Assembly (NCBI GenBank): GCA_964247695.1
Contig: CAXTVI010000008.1
Location: forward strand, 44,648-108,647
Reading direction: 5' to 3'
Source of the DNA: Lichenicoccus sp964247695
GTDB taxonomy: Bacteria; Pseudomonadota; Alphaproteobacteria; Acetobacterales; Acetobacteraceae
DNA length: 64,000 bases
Notes under the pieces: model-generated
The model's database searches: none
Told to the model about the DNA's origin: nothing
Seen by the model: only the letters and a program-made list of their open reading frames with translations
In this document: positions 1 to 8,741 of the stretch, one piece after another
How the letters are laid out: every line of letters begins with the position of its first letter
How positions within the stretch are numbered: position 1 is the stretch's first letter
Program-made: the position numbers and the translations under genes

Positions 1-789
1 GGTGGTCATGACGCTGTCCATCGGCAACGGCCGCTCGCGCCGCACCCGGCCGATCGCCGCCTCCGCGTAGTCCGGATGCCGTTCGATGCCGATGAACCGG
101 CGTCGCAGCCGGCGCGCCATCGCCGGCGTGGTGCCGGTGCCGGCGAACGGATCGAGCACGATGTCGTCGACGCCGGTGCTGGCCAGCAGCACGCGGTGCA
201 GCAGGCCCTCCGGCTTCTGGGTCGGATGCAGCTTCAGGCCGTGCTGGTTGCGCAGCCGCTCCGGCCCGGTGCAGAGCGGCAGCAGCCAGTCGCTGCGCAT
301 CTGCACGTCGTCGTTCAGCGCCTTCATCGCCTGATAGTTGAAGCGGTAGCGGCTGTCGCGGCCGCGGGCCGCCCAGATCATGGTCTCGTGCGCGTTGGTG
401 AAGCGCCGGCCACGGAAATTGGGCATCGGGTTCGACTTGCGCCAGATCACGTCGTTCAGGATCCAGTACCCGAGATCCTGCAGGATGCAGCCGATGCGGA
501 AGATGTTGTGGTACGAGCCGATCACCCACAGCGTGCCGTCCTTGCGCAGCAGCCGGCGCACCTCGACGAGCCAGGCCCGAGTGAAGCGGTCGTACTCCGC
601 GAAATCTCCGAACCGGTCCCAGTCCTCGTCGACCCCGTCCACGACGCTGTCGTCCGGACGGCGCAGTTCGCCTCGCAATTGCAGGTTGTAGGGCGGGTCG
701 GCGAAGACGCAATCGATCGAGGCAGCCGGCAGCAGCCGCATCAACTCGATGCAGTCGCCTACCAGGATCTGGTCGAGCGGCAGTTCCAA
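1..789 (-). CDS. ccrM: CcrM-type adenine-specific DNA methyltransferase, 3' end cut off
   Basis: This is a beta-class N6-adenine DNA methyltransferase of the CcrM family, which in Alphaproteobacteria methylates GANTC in step with the cell cycle. The visible 263 residues carry DPPYNLQLRGEL (residue 31 on), WVIGSYHNIFRIG, NPMPNFRGRRFTNAHET, HPTQKPE and the AdoMet-binding DPFAGTGTT near residue 213. DPPY before FxGxG is the beta-class order. The gene runs off the window edge, so the C-terminal CcrM domain is not seen. The first possible start is a TTG at 789, nine bases after the rnhB stop and preceded in frame by that stop codon; no ATG lies upstream of the conserved N-terminus. It is probably cotranscribed with rnhB, an arrangement common in this class. 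Confidence 0.93.
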   Translation of the reverse strand, partial: MELPLDQILVGDCIELMRLLPAASIDCVFADPPYNLQLRGELRRPDDSVVDGVDEDWDRFGDFAEYDRFTRAWLVEVRRLLRKDGTLWVIGSYHNIFRIGCILQDLGYWILNDVIWRKSNPMPNFRGRRFTNAHETMIWAARGRDSRYRFNYQAMKALNDDVQMRSDWLLPLCTGPERLRNQHGLKLHPTQKPEGLLHRVLLASTGVDDIVLDPFAGTGTTPAMARRLRRRFIGIERHPDYAEAAIGRVRRERPLPMDSVMTT

Positions 790-798
790 GGCCGCGTC

Positions 799-1476
799 TC
801 AGAACCCGGCTGGCGTCGGTTCGGCGGCCAGGAGGAGGAGTTCGCGCACCAGGCCGAAGCCTGTCCGGTGGTGGCGGCTCGGTCCGCGATCGACCAGGGC
901 GCTGCGGTGCAGGCTGGTGGCGTAGCCGGCATTATGGTCCCAGCCGTAATGCGGCAGCCGCGCCGCGAGCCGGGACATCAGCCGGTCGCGCAGGACCTTG
1001 GCGACGATGGAGGCCGCGGCGATGGACAGGCAGGCGGCATCGCCGCCGACCACGCATTGCGCCGGGCAGTCGAGAGGGGGCAACCGGTTGCCGTCGACCA
1101 GGACGAGGTCCGGTGGGGCCGGCAGGCGCGAAACGGCCCGACGCATCGCCAGCAGGCTGGCATGCAGGATGTTGAGACGGGCGATCTCGTTGACCGAGGC
1201 GGCGCCGATGCCGATCTCGATCCCTGGGCACCGTCGCAGTTCGATCAACGCCGCCTCCCGCTCGGCTGCGGTCAGCTTCTTGGAGTCGTCGATCAGCCGG
1301 ACCAGGCGACGCGGAACCCCGTGACCGAACAGGACTGAGGCTGCGACCACGGGCCCCGCGAGCGGCCCGCGGCCTGCCTCGTCGACCCCGGCAACCCGGC
1401 CGCCATGCTGTCGCTCACGCGCATAGTCAGGCATCCGGTCCCCACCCTGCCCACCGGCCGCGAATCGGACCGGCAC
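799..1476 (-). CDS. rnhB: ribonuclease HII
   Basis: RNase HII cuts the RNA strand of RNA-DNA hybrids and removes misincorporated ribonucleotides in the cytoplasm. The 225-residue protein has the signature VDEAGRGPLAGPVVAA with D32/E33, DDSKKL, LVDGN (D128) and GGDAACLSIAAASIVAKV (D146), which together give the four metal-binding acidic residues. The GTG or ATG choice is not critical: a second in-frame ATG lies 14 codons inside (1434), and the conserved domain begins only around residue 27, so the shorter start is possible. The stop is nine bases upstream of the ccrM TTG start, suggesting an rnhB-ccrM transcription unit. Confidence 0.95.
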   Translation of the reverse strand: MPVRFAAGGQGGDRMPDYARERQHGGRVAGVDEAGRGPLAGPVVAASVLFGHGVPRRLVRLIDDSKKLTAAEREAALIELRRCPGIEIGIGAASVNEIARLNILHASLLAMRRAVSRLPAPPDLVLVDGNRLPPLDCPAQCVVGGDAACLSIAAASIVAKVLRDRLMSRLAARLPHYGWDHNAGYATSLHRSALVDRGPSRHHRTGFGLVRELLLLAAEPTPAGF

Positions 1477-1559
1477 TTCAGGGGGTCATGGAAACCACCA
1501 ACCCGGTCCCGGGTGCAAGCGATGCGCGCGCCGCCGTCGCTTCCCGGGACCGCTCCGGC

Positions 1560-1844
1560 TTAGCGCTTGCGGGATGGGATCAGCAGGTAGCCAAGCAGGA
1601 AACCGACACCGGTGGCGATGCCGAGTGCGGCCAGTGGCTGGTCGGCGACGTAGCTCGCGAAACCTTCGATCTGGTCCTGCGCCTCGTCGAGGGTGTCGCC
1701 GAACTGGCGCTGCGCCTTGCCGGTGAGCTGGTCGAACTTGCCTTCCGCCTGCAGGCCGGTGTCGCCGGTCAGGCCGCCCGCGGCGTCCTTGAGCTTGCCG
1801 CCCCCCTGGGTGACCAGGCCCTCGACGCTGTTCTCGTCTGCCAT
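1560..1844 (-). CDS. CsbD-like stress protein with C-terminal membrane helix
   Basis: A 94-residue protein whose first half resembles CsbD (stress-response) domains: NSVEGLVTQGGGKLKDAAGG, then a KFDQLTGKAQRQFGDTLDEA helix. The end, DQPLAALGIATGVGFLLGYL followed by basic IPSRKR, looks like the glycine-rich membrane anchor of ElaB/YgaM-type (DUF883) proteins. The ATG at 1844 is chosen because GAGGA sits eight bases upstream; a longer reading to 1904 has no such site. A clear relative with the same two-part layout is at 30437-30691. The role is inferred to be stress-related and at the inner membrane; the exact function is unknown. Confidence 0.85.
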   Translation of the reverse strand: MADENSVEGLVTQGGGKLKDAAGGLTGDTGLQAEGKFDQLTGKAQRQFGDTLDEAQDQIEGFASYVADQPLAALGIATGVGFLLGYLLIPSRKR

Positions 1845-1981
1845 GGTATATCGTCCTCGCCGGAGTAAGTGGTGTGCGACCCGGAACGGGCACCCGGTCC
1901 GCAAGTTCCCCCATGCGGAGCGCCGGTCCCAGGGCAGGCGCCGGGACGCACGGAGACGAGTGACGGGATGCTGACGCCGGG

Positions 1982-3457
1982 ATGAAGTTGGACGCGATCC
2001 TTCCGAGACGCCCGGCCGGCGCGGGAGTGACCGTCCCGCTGGGCGGCAGGGAGCGCACCACCGCGCTCATCGTCGCAAGCGCGCTGCTGATGGAACAGCT
2101 CGATTCGACGGTGCTCACCACTGCCCTGCCCGCGATGGCGCGCAGCTTCCGGGTGGATCCGCTGCATATGAGCGTGGCGCTCACCTCCTACCTGGTCGGG
2201 CTCGCGGTGTTCATCCCGGCCAGTGGCCGCATCGCCGACCGGCTGGGCAGCCGGACCGTGTTCAGGGCCGCGATCGCCCTGTTCCTCCTCGGGTCGCTGC
2301 TCTGCGCTCAGGCGCCCAACCTGCCGTTCCTGGCGGCGGCGCGGCTGCTGCAGGGCATGGGCGGGGCGATGATGGTGCCGGTCGGGCGGCTGGTGCTGCT
2401 GCGCACTGTTCCCAAGGCGCAGATCGTCTCGGCCATGTTCTGGATGCTGCTGCCGGCCACGCTGGGACCCCTGCTCGGTCCGGTCGTCGGCGGGTTCCTG
2501 ACCACCTACCTGTCCTGGCGCTGGATCTTCTACATCAACCTGCCGATCGGCCTGCTCGGCATGGCGCTCACCACCCGGTTCGTCCCGCAGCTGCGCGAGC
2601 GCGACCGCGCCGGCTTCGACATGCCCGGCATGGCGCTGTCAGGCATCTCGCTGGCCTGCCTGGTCTTCGGCCTGGAGTCCGCCAGCCGCGGCGTCGGCAA
2701 CCTCGCCGCCACCCTGGCGATCCTGGCGGTGGGACTGGCCGCGGGGCTGCTCTATGCCCGCCATGCCAGGCGCACGGCTGATCCGATCCTGGATTTCCGG
2801 CTGATGCGCGTGGCCACCTTCCGGCTCTCGGTGCTGGGCGGCTCGTTCACCCGCCTGGCCGCCGGGGCGTCGCCATTCCTCATCCCGTCGATGCTGCAGC
2901 TCGGCTTCGGGCTGAGTGCCGCGCAGAGCGGCCTGATCACCTTCACCGCCCCGCTGGGGGCGCTCTGCATGCGCCTGTTCACCAAGCGGCTGCTGCGCCG
3001 GCACGGCTTCAGGACGCTGATGACCGCGAACGGGCTGTCGGCCGGGCTGCTGCTGTTCGCCTGCGCGCTGTTCCGGCCGGGCTGGCCGTTCTGGGTGCTG
3101 TCGCTGGTGCTGTTCCTCAGCGGCGTCGCGCAGTCGCTGCAGTTCATCTCGTACAACACCATCGCCTATGCCGACATCGAGGGCGGCCGGATGAGTGCGG
3201 CGACGAGCTTCTACACGACGTTCCAGCAGATGACGCTGACGCTTGGCATCTGCATCGCCGCCGGCAGCATGGCGATCTCCCGGGGCATTGCCGGCCGCGA
3301 GACCCTGTCGCTCGACGATTTCAGCGTGGCGTTCTGCGTCGTCGGCGCCCTGGCGCTGCTGGCGACCCCGGTCTCGGCGCGGCTGCGGCCGGATGCCGGC
3401 AGCGAGATCAGTGGCCACCGGCAGGAGGCCGTCCGCTCCCTGCGGAGCAGCGGCTGA
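1982..3457 (+). CDS. MFS drug-resistance type transporter (DHA2 family)
   Basis: A 491-residue integral membrane protein of the major facilitator superfamily, similar in layout to EmrB/MdtD-type proton-driven exporters with about 14 helices. The first helix region carries LLMEQLDSTVLTTALPAM, the DHA2 motif D1. GRIADRLGSRTVF between helices 2 and 3 is motif A, and GPLLGPVVGGFL resembles motif C of antiporters. The substrate cannot be read from the sequence; multidrug export is the family expectation. It is divergent from the CsbD-like gene (137 bases between starts) and stands alone. No strong ribosome-binding site precedes the ATG. Confidence 0.9.
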   Translation: MKLDAILPRRPAGAGVTVPLGGRERTTALIVASALLMEQLDSTVLTTALPAMARSFRVDPLHMSVALTSYLVGLAVFIPASGRIADRLGSRTVFRAAIALFLLGSLLCAQAPNLPFLAAARLLQGMGGAMMVPVGRLVLLRTVPKAQIVSAMFWMLLPATLGPLLGPVVGGFLTTYLSWRWIFYINLPIGLLGMALTTRFVPQLRERDRAGFDMPGMALSGISLACLVFGLESASRGVGNLAATLAILAVGLAAGLLYARHARRTADPILDFRLMRVATFRLSVLGGSFTRLAAGASPFLIPSMLQLGFGLSAAQSGLITFTAPLGALCMRLFTKRLLRRHGFRTLMTANGLSAGLLLFACALFRPGWPFWVLSLVLFLSGVAQSLQFISYNTIAYADIEGGRMSAATSFYTTFQQMTLTLGICIAAGSMAISRGIAGRETLSLDDFSVAFCVVGALALLATPVSARLRPDAGSEISGHRQEAVRSLRSSG

Positions 3458-3488
3458 CCGGGTCAAGCAACAGGGTCATACACATGAA

Positions 3489-3517
3489 AACGCCCGGAGC
3501 CTTGCGGCCCGGGCGTT
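3489..3517 (-). terminator. rho-independent terminator of the small minus-strand gene
   Basis: The arms AACGCCCGG (3489-3497) and CCGGGCGTT (3509-3517) pair perfectly around an 11-base loop. Read on the minus strand the stem is followed by TTTTC, so it ends transcription coming from the 55-residue gene at 3551-3718. On the plus strand no T-run follows, but the hairpin may also help end the MFS transcript. Confidence 0.75.
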
Positions 3518-3550
3518 CCCGGATTTCTGGTTGTAGACCCCGATGGCCGC

Positions 3551-3718
3551 TCAGTTGGAGGAGCGTGCGTTCCACATGCTGCCGTAGCTTCCCGTGCGGG
3601 CGGAGACGACCTCACGAAGGCCCATCGTCTTCTCGCTGTCCCCACGCTCGGTACGACTGGCGAACTCGTCGCTGGACATCAGGGCTGCGGTCTCGAGGGC
3701 GAAAAGCTTGCGGAACAT
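3551..3718 (-). CDS. small hypothetical protein (55 aa)
   Basis: A 55-residue protein beginning MFRKLFALETAALMSSDEF, unrecognised. It has no signal peptide or membrane segment and is rich in Ser, Arg and Glu in its second half. Support for a real gene comes from context: AGGA lies eight bases upstream of the ATG, and a hairpin with a T-run (3489-3517) follows the stop on the same strand. The sequence continues open upstream of this ATG in the same frame, but that extension is arginine-rich and overlaps the efflux operon antisense, so I reject it. Confidence 0.5.
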   Translation of the reverse strand: MFRKLFALETAALMSSDEFASRTERGDSEKTMGLREVVSARTGSYGSMWNARSSN

Positions 3719-4084
3719 CGGCGTTGTCCTGGGCTGATTTCGAAAGGGCGGATGTCCGTCCCGATGCGACCGACATAGCACCGCCGCACCGCTGCCACAA
3801 TCTTGCCGTGATGTATTCACGCAGCCGTGTTCCGTTCGTTGTATGTTCCTTAATCTCCGCGGCCCGGATAGGTCCCTCGCCCGAACCGCGCGTCCGGTGC
3901 CGCAATTGGGGCAGCGTCTCGTCACAATTCGGAACGCCTCCGCGGCGACAGGGGCCTCGCGGTCGCCGCTGTTTCTGATAGTGTCCGGCCCCATGACGAA
4001 GCCGACGACTGCCACGGCCTGGTTCCGCGCGCCGGCGTGGCACCGGTTGCCGCCCGTTCCCTGCCACAGGTGCCCGGGCCACAG
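3719..4084. other. intergenic region between divergent genes
   Basis: This 366-base stretch separates the small minus-strand gene from the RND efflux operon and should hold both promoters. Its left half is noticeably less GC-rich than the flanking genes. I see no clear -35/-10 pair, no convincing operator palindrome and no further credible gene; a GTG at 4037 in the adaptor frame would extend the adaptor by 16 residues into this region. Confidence 0.5.
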
Positions 4085-5458
4085 ATGAGCGAGGCGCCGG
4101 TCCGCACCCGCCCCACCACTCCTGCCCTGCCAGGCGAGCTTCCAGGGCAGGCGCCGCCGGGTGGTCCGACGCGTGGCGCTCCCCGGCGCAGGCGTCCGAT
4201 CCTGCCCTGGATCATCCTGCTGGTCGTGGTGGGCGCGATCGCCTTCGCGTTGCTGCGGCCGCACGCCAAGACCGATACCGCCCGCCCGCACCGGGGCCAG
4301 CACGCCGCCGCCGGCGATGCGCCGCAGCCGGTCACCGAGCAGGCGGCGCGCATCGGCGACATGCCGGTGACACTCACCGAGCTCGGCACCGTGACCCCGC
4401 TCGCGACCGTCACGGTGCAGTCGCAGATCTCCGGCTACCTGATGCAGGTCAATTTCCAGGAGGGCCAGGAGGTGCATCGCGGCGACCAGCTCGCGCTGAT
4501 CGACCCGCGCCCCTATATCGCGACCCGCGACCAGTATGCCGGCCAGAAGGCCCACGACGAGGCGCTGCTCGGCCAGGCGCGCATCGACCTTACGCGCTAC
4601 CAGACGCTGCTGCGCCAGCACAGCATTGCCTCGCAGCAGGTCGACGACCAGGTTTACACGGTCGGTCAGTATGAGGGCACCGTCCGTTCCGACCAGGCGC
4701 AGATCGACAGTGCCAACCTCAACATCGCGTACTGCCACATCACCGCGCCGGTCGACGGCCGCGTCGGCCTGCGTCAGGTCGATGCCGGCAACTACGTGAC
4801 GCCGGGCCTCACGAACGGCCTCGTCGTGCTGACCGAGCTGCATCCGATCTCGGTGATCTTCTCGGTGCCGGAGGACAATCTCGAGACGCTGATGGGCCGC
4901 CTGCGTGCCGGCGCCGTGCTGCCGGTCGAGGCGTATGACCGCACCGACACCAACCATCTCGCGAGCGGCCGGGTCGCCGTCGTCGACAACCAGGTCGACG
5001 TCAATACCGGCACGGTGAAGCTGCGCGCGGTGTTCGACAACGCGGACGAGCGGCTGTTCCCGAGCCAGTTCGTCAATGCGCGTCTGCTGCTCGACACCAT
5101 CCACAACGCCGTGCTGGTGCCGACGAATGCCGTGCAGACCGGGCCGCAGGGGCAGTTCGTCTATGTGGTGAAGCGTGGCGCCAACCCGGCTCCGTCCGCC
5201 GCTCCGGCCGATGCGAAGTCCGGCGCGGCGAACCCGCCCGCCCATGCCTCCGACACAGTGACGGTGCGCACCGTCACCAGCGGCGTCACGTCGGCGGCGG
5301 ACACGGTGATCACGTCCGGGCTCAAGGCCGGCGAGGTGGTCGTCACCGACGGCACCGAGCATCTGCGCGAGGGGGCGCGCGTCGTGGTCCCGCCGCCGCC
5401 GGGCGCGAACCCCGTTCCCGGCCAGCACCGCCACCACCACCGGCAGGCCGCCGAGTAG
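4085..5458 (+). CDS. mdtA: RND efflux periplasmic adaptor, MdtA type
   Basis: Membrane-fusion subunit that links the inner-membrane RND pump to the outer-membrane channel. The 457-residue protein has a basic stretch RRRR at 34-37, a single membrane anchor at about 38-58, and then the adaptor fold: lipoyl half IGDMPVTLTELGTVTPLATV, ISGYLMQVNFQEGQEVHRGD, an alpha-hairpin, the second half AYCHITAPVDGRVGLR, and a beta-barrel with DNQVDVNTGTVKLRAVF. The tail is His-rich. ATG 4085 is taken over the in-frame GTG 4037 because the extra 16 residues carry no recognisable feature; neither start has a strong ribosome-binding site. It is first in a four-gene operon with both pump subunits and the channel. 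Confidence 0.92.
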   Translation: MSEAPVRTRPTTPALPGELPGQAPPGGPTRGAPRRRRPILPWIILLVVVGAIAFALLRPHAKTDTARPHRGQHAAAGDAPQPVTEQAARIGDMPVTLTELGTVTPLATVTVQSQISGYLMQVNFQEGQEVHRGDQLALIDPRPYIATRDQYAGQKAHDEALLGQARIDLTRYQTLLRQHSIASQQVDDQVYTVGQYEGTVRSDQAQIDSANLNIAYCHITAPVDGRVGLRQVDAGNYVTPGLTNGLVVLTELHPISVIFSVPEDNLETLMGRLRAGAVLPVEAYDRTDTNHLASGRVAVVDNQVDVNTGTVKLRAVFDNADERLFPSQFVNARLLLDTIHNAVLVPTNAVQTGPQGQFVYVVKRGANPAPSAAPADAKSGAANPPAHASDTVTVRTVTSGVTSAADTVITSGLKAGEVVVTDGTEHLREGARVVVPPPPGANPVPGQHRHHHRQAAE

Positions 5459-5534
5459 CGATGGCCTGTCCTGCGCCGGCCGCGCCTGCACGCACCGCGC
5501 GGCATCCTCGCGGCCGCTCCGGGCACCGTTGCCG

Positions 5535-8500
5535 GTGAACCCGTCGCGCCTGTTCATCGAGCGGCCGGTCGCCACCACCCTGTTGATGCTCGCCCTGCTG
5601 ATGGGCGGCCTGCTCGGCTACCACTTCCTGCCGATCTCGGCGCTGCCGCAGGTCGAGTACCCGACCATCGAGGTGCAGACCTTCTATCCCGGCGCCGGTC
5701 CTGACGTGATGGCGACCTCGGTCACCGCACCGCTCGAGACCCAGCTCGGCCAGATGCCGGGCCTCGACGAGATGTCGTCCCGCTCGTCGGGCGGCGCCTC
5801 GGTCATCACACTGCGCTTCGGGCTGACGCAGAGCATGGACGTCGCCGAGCAGGAGGTGCAGGCGGCGCTGAACCAGGCGAACTCGCTGCTGCCGTCCGAC
5901 CTGCCGGCACCGCCGATCTACGCCAAGGTCAACCCGGCCGACAGCCCGATCCTGACGCTCGGCATCACGTCCCGCACGCTGCCGCTCACCGAGGTCGAGG
6001 ACTATGTCGATACCAGGCTGGCGCAGAAGCTGAGCCAGGTCTCCGGCGTCGGGCTGGTGACGCTGACCGGCGGCAACCGCAAGGCGATCCGCGTGAAGGT
6101 GAACACGCGGGCCCTGACCGCGCGGGGGCTTTCGATCGACGACCTGCGCACCACGATTGCCAACGTCAACGTCAACTCGCCGACCGGCACCTTCGACGGG
6201 CCGCTACGCTCCTCGCAGCTCAAGATCGACGGCCAGATCGCCGCACCGGAGACGCTCGCCAACCAGGTGATCGCCTACCAGGATGGCGCGCCGATCCGGC
6301 TGCGCGACGTCGCCACGGTGGTCGAGGGGCCGGAGAACAGCCAGCTCGCCGCCTGGTCGAACACCACGCCCGCCATCATCCTGAACGTGCAGCGCCAGCC
6401 GGGTGCCAACGTGATCAAGGTGGTGGACGACATCAAGGCGGTGCTGCCGTCGCTCGAAAGCACCATGCCGGCCGGCATCAGCATCACGCCGCTGACCGAC
6501 CGCACCACCACCATCCGCGCCTCGATCGCCGACGTCGAATTCGAGCTGATGCTGTCGGTGGCGCTGGTGGTGCTGGTGATCTTCATCTTCCTGCGCAACC
6601 TGCCCGCCACCGTGATCCCGAGCCTGTCGGTGCCGCTGTCGCTGATCGGCACGCTGGCGGCGATGTACCTGCTGGGGTTCTCGCTCGACAACCTGTCGCT
6701 GATGTCGCTGACCATCGCCACCGGCTTCGTGGTCGACGACGCCATCGTCATGATCGAGAACATTGCCCGCTACATCGAGATGGGCGAGAGCCGCATGCAG
6801 GCGGCGCTCAAGGGCGCGGGCCAGATCGGCTTCACCATCGTCTCGCTGACGGTCTCGCTGATCGCGGTGCTGATCCCGCTGCTGTTCATGGGCGACGTGG
6901 TGGGGAGGCTGTTCCACGAATTCGCCATCACGCTCGCGGTTACCATCGTGATCTCGGCGGTCGTCTCGCTGACCCTGGTGCCGATGATGTGCGCGCGCAT
7001 GCTGCGCGAGGAGCCGCACGGCTCCGGCAATGCCGTCTCGCGTCGGCTGGAGGGCATGCTCGACCGGCTGATCGCAGGCTATGGGCGGGCGCTCGAAATG
7101 GTGCTGCGGCACCAGCCGATCACCCTGGTGATCGCGCTGCTGACGCTGGCGCTGACCCTGTGGCTTGCAGTGGTGATCCCGAAGGGCTTCTTCCCGGTAC
7201 AGGATACCGGCGTCATCCAGGGCATCTCGGTGTCCGACCAGACCACCTCGCTCGCCGCGATGTCGGGGCACCAGCAGGCGCTCGGGCGCGCGATCCTGGC
7301 CGATCCGGACGTGGTCAGCCTCTCGTCGTTCATCGGCGTCGACGGCCAGAACATGACGCTCAATTCCGGCCGGTTCCTGATCAACCTGAGGCCGCACGAC
7401 GACCGCGACCTCAGCGCGCAGCGGGTGATCGCGCGGTTGCAGCAGGAGGTCTCGGGGATCACCGGGGTGCGGCTCTACATGCAGCCGGTGCAGGACCTGT
7501 CGCTCGACACGGCAACCTCGGCGACGCAGTACCAGTTCGTGCTCGAGAACCCCGACGCGCAGACCTTCCGCGCGTGGGTGCCGAAGATGATGGACCGGCT
7601 GCGCCAGGAGCCGTCGCTGGCCGACGTCGCCTCCGACCTGCAGGCGGATGGGCTGACCGCCTTCATCGACCTCGACCGCGCAACCGGCGCGCGCTTCTCG
7701 ATCACCCCGCAGACCATCGACAACGCGCTCTATGACAGCTTCGGTCAGCGCCAGGTCTCGACCATCTATACGCAGTCGAACCAGTACCGGGTGATCCTGG
7801 AGGCCGATCCGCGCTTCCAGTCGAACCTCGCCAACCTGAACCAGATCTACCTGCCGGGCACCAATGCGTCGGGCACCACGGCGACCAGCAGCAGCGTCGT
7901 CGGCTCCACCGGCACCACCATCGCGCGCTCGCCGACCGGCGGCCTGGTGCCGCTGCCGGCGGTGGCCTCCGTGCGGCTGGGGACCGCGCCGCTGCTGATC
8001 AGCCATCTCGGCCAGTTCCCGTCCACCACGATCTCGTTCAACCTCGCCCCGGGTGCGTCGCTCGGCGAGGCGGTCAACGCCATCGAGCGCGTCGAGGGCG
8101 AGATCGGCCTGCCGGCGAGCTTCCAGACCTCGTTCCAGGGCACCGCGGCGGCGTTCCAGGCGAGCCTCGGCAACGAGGCGTTCCTGGTGCTGGCGGCGCT
8201 GGCGGCGGTCTACATCGTGCTGGGCGTGCTGTACGAGAGCTTCATCCATCCGGTCACCATCCTCTCGACCCTGCCCTCGGCCGGCATCGGCGCGCTGCTG
8301 TCGCTGATGCTGTTCGGCATGGATCTCGACGTGATGGGGATCATCGGCATCGTGCTGCTGATCGGCATCGTGAAGAAGAACGCGATCATGATGATCGATT
8401 TCGCGCTGTCCGCCGAACGCGAGCACGGGCTCACCCCGCGCGAGGCGATCGCGCAGGCGGCAACGCTGCGCTTCCGCCCGATCCTGATGACCACGCTGGC

Positions 8501-8741
8501 CGCCATGCTGGGTGCGCTGCCGCTGATGCTGGGCACCGGCACCGGCTCCGAGCTGCGCCGGCCGCTCGGTGTGGCGATCGTCGGCGGGCTCGCGCTCAGC
8601 CAGTTGCTGACCCTGTTCACCACGCCGGTGATCTATCTGTACATGGACCGGCTCGGCCGACGCGGCCGGCGCTGGTTCACGCGCCATGATGCAGCACGGC
8701 CGGAACCGGACGCGCCTCTGCTCGGCCGTCCCGCCGAATGA
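5535..8741 (+). CDS. mdtB: RND multidrug efflux pump subunit, MdtB type
   Basis: Inner-membrane proton-driven exporter of the AcrB/MdtB family, about 1068 residues with 12 helices. The N-terminus PSRLFIERPVATTLLM followed by LPQVEYPTIEVQTFYPGA closely matches MdtB. Other marks are SSRSSGGASVITLRF, DNLSLMSLTIATGFVVDDAIVMIENI (the proton-relay aspartate pair) and GIVKKNAIMMIDFAL. A short Ser/Thr/Gly-rich insertion sits at about residues 773-803. The start is a GTG at 5535, or possibly a TTG two codons earlier; MdtB alignment does not separate them and no ribosome-binding site is visible. The stop overlaps the next start as ATGA, typical of translational coupling. MdtB and MdtC are expected to form a mixed trimer. 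Confidence 0.94.
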   Translation: MNPSRLFIERPVATTLLMLALLMGGLLGYHFLPISALPQVEYPTIEVQTFYPGAGPDVMATSVTAPLETQLGQMPGLDEMSSRSSGGASVITLRFGLTQSMDVAEQEVQAALNQANSLLPSDLPAPPIYAKVNPADSPILTLGITSRTLPLTEVEDYVDTRLAQKLSQVSGVGLVTLTGGNRKAIRVKVNTRALTARGLSIDDLRTTIANVNVNSPTGTFDGPLRSSQLKIDGQIAAPETLANQVIAYQDGAPIRLRDVATVVEGPENSQLAAWSNTTPAIILNVQRQPGANVIKVVDDIKAVLPSLESTMPAGISITPLTDRTTTIRASIADVEFELMLSVALVVLVIFIFLRNLPATVIPSLSVPLSLIGTLAAMYLLGFSLDNLSLMSLTIATGFVVDDAIVMIENIARYIEMGESRMQAALKGAGQIGFTIVSLTVSLIAVLIPLLFMGDVVGRLFHEFAITLAVTIVISAVVSLTLVPMMCARMLREEPHGSGNAVSRRLEGMLDRLIAGYGRALEMVLRHQPITLVIALLTLALTLWLAVVIPKGFFPVQDTGVIQGISVSDQTTSLAAMSGHQQALGRAILADPDVVSLSSFIGVDGQNMTLNSGRFLINLRPHDDRDLSAQRVIARLQQEVSGITGVRLYMQPVQDLSLDTATSATQYQFVLENPDAQTFRAWVPKMMDRLRQEPSLADVASDLQADGLTAFIDLDRATGARFSITPQTIDNALYDSFGQRQVSTIYTQSNQYRVILEADPRFQSNLANLNQIYLPGTNASGTTATSSSVVGSTGTTIARSPTGGLVPLPAVASVRLGTAPLLISHLGQFPSTTISFNLAPGASLGEAVNAIERVEGEIGLPASFQTSFQGTAAAFQASLGNEAFLVLAALAAVYIVLGVLYESFIHPVTILSTLPSAGIGALLSLMLFGMDLDVMGIIGIVLLIGIVKKNAIMMIDFALSAEREHGLTPREAIAQAATLRFRPILMTTLAAMLGALPLMLGTGTGSELRRPLGVAIVGGLALSQLLTLFTTPVIYLYMDRLGRRGRRWFTRHDAARPEPDAPLLGRPAE

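Noticed and set aside
4037..4084. GTG extension of the efflux adaptor
   Set aside because: The added 16 residues have no signal or domain content; kept only as an alternative start.
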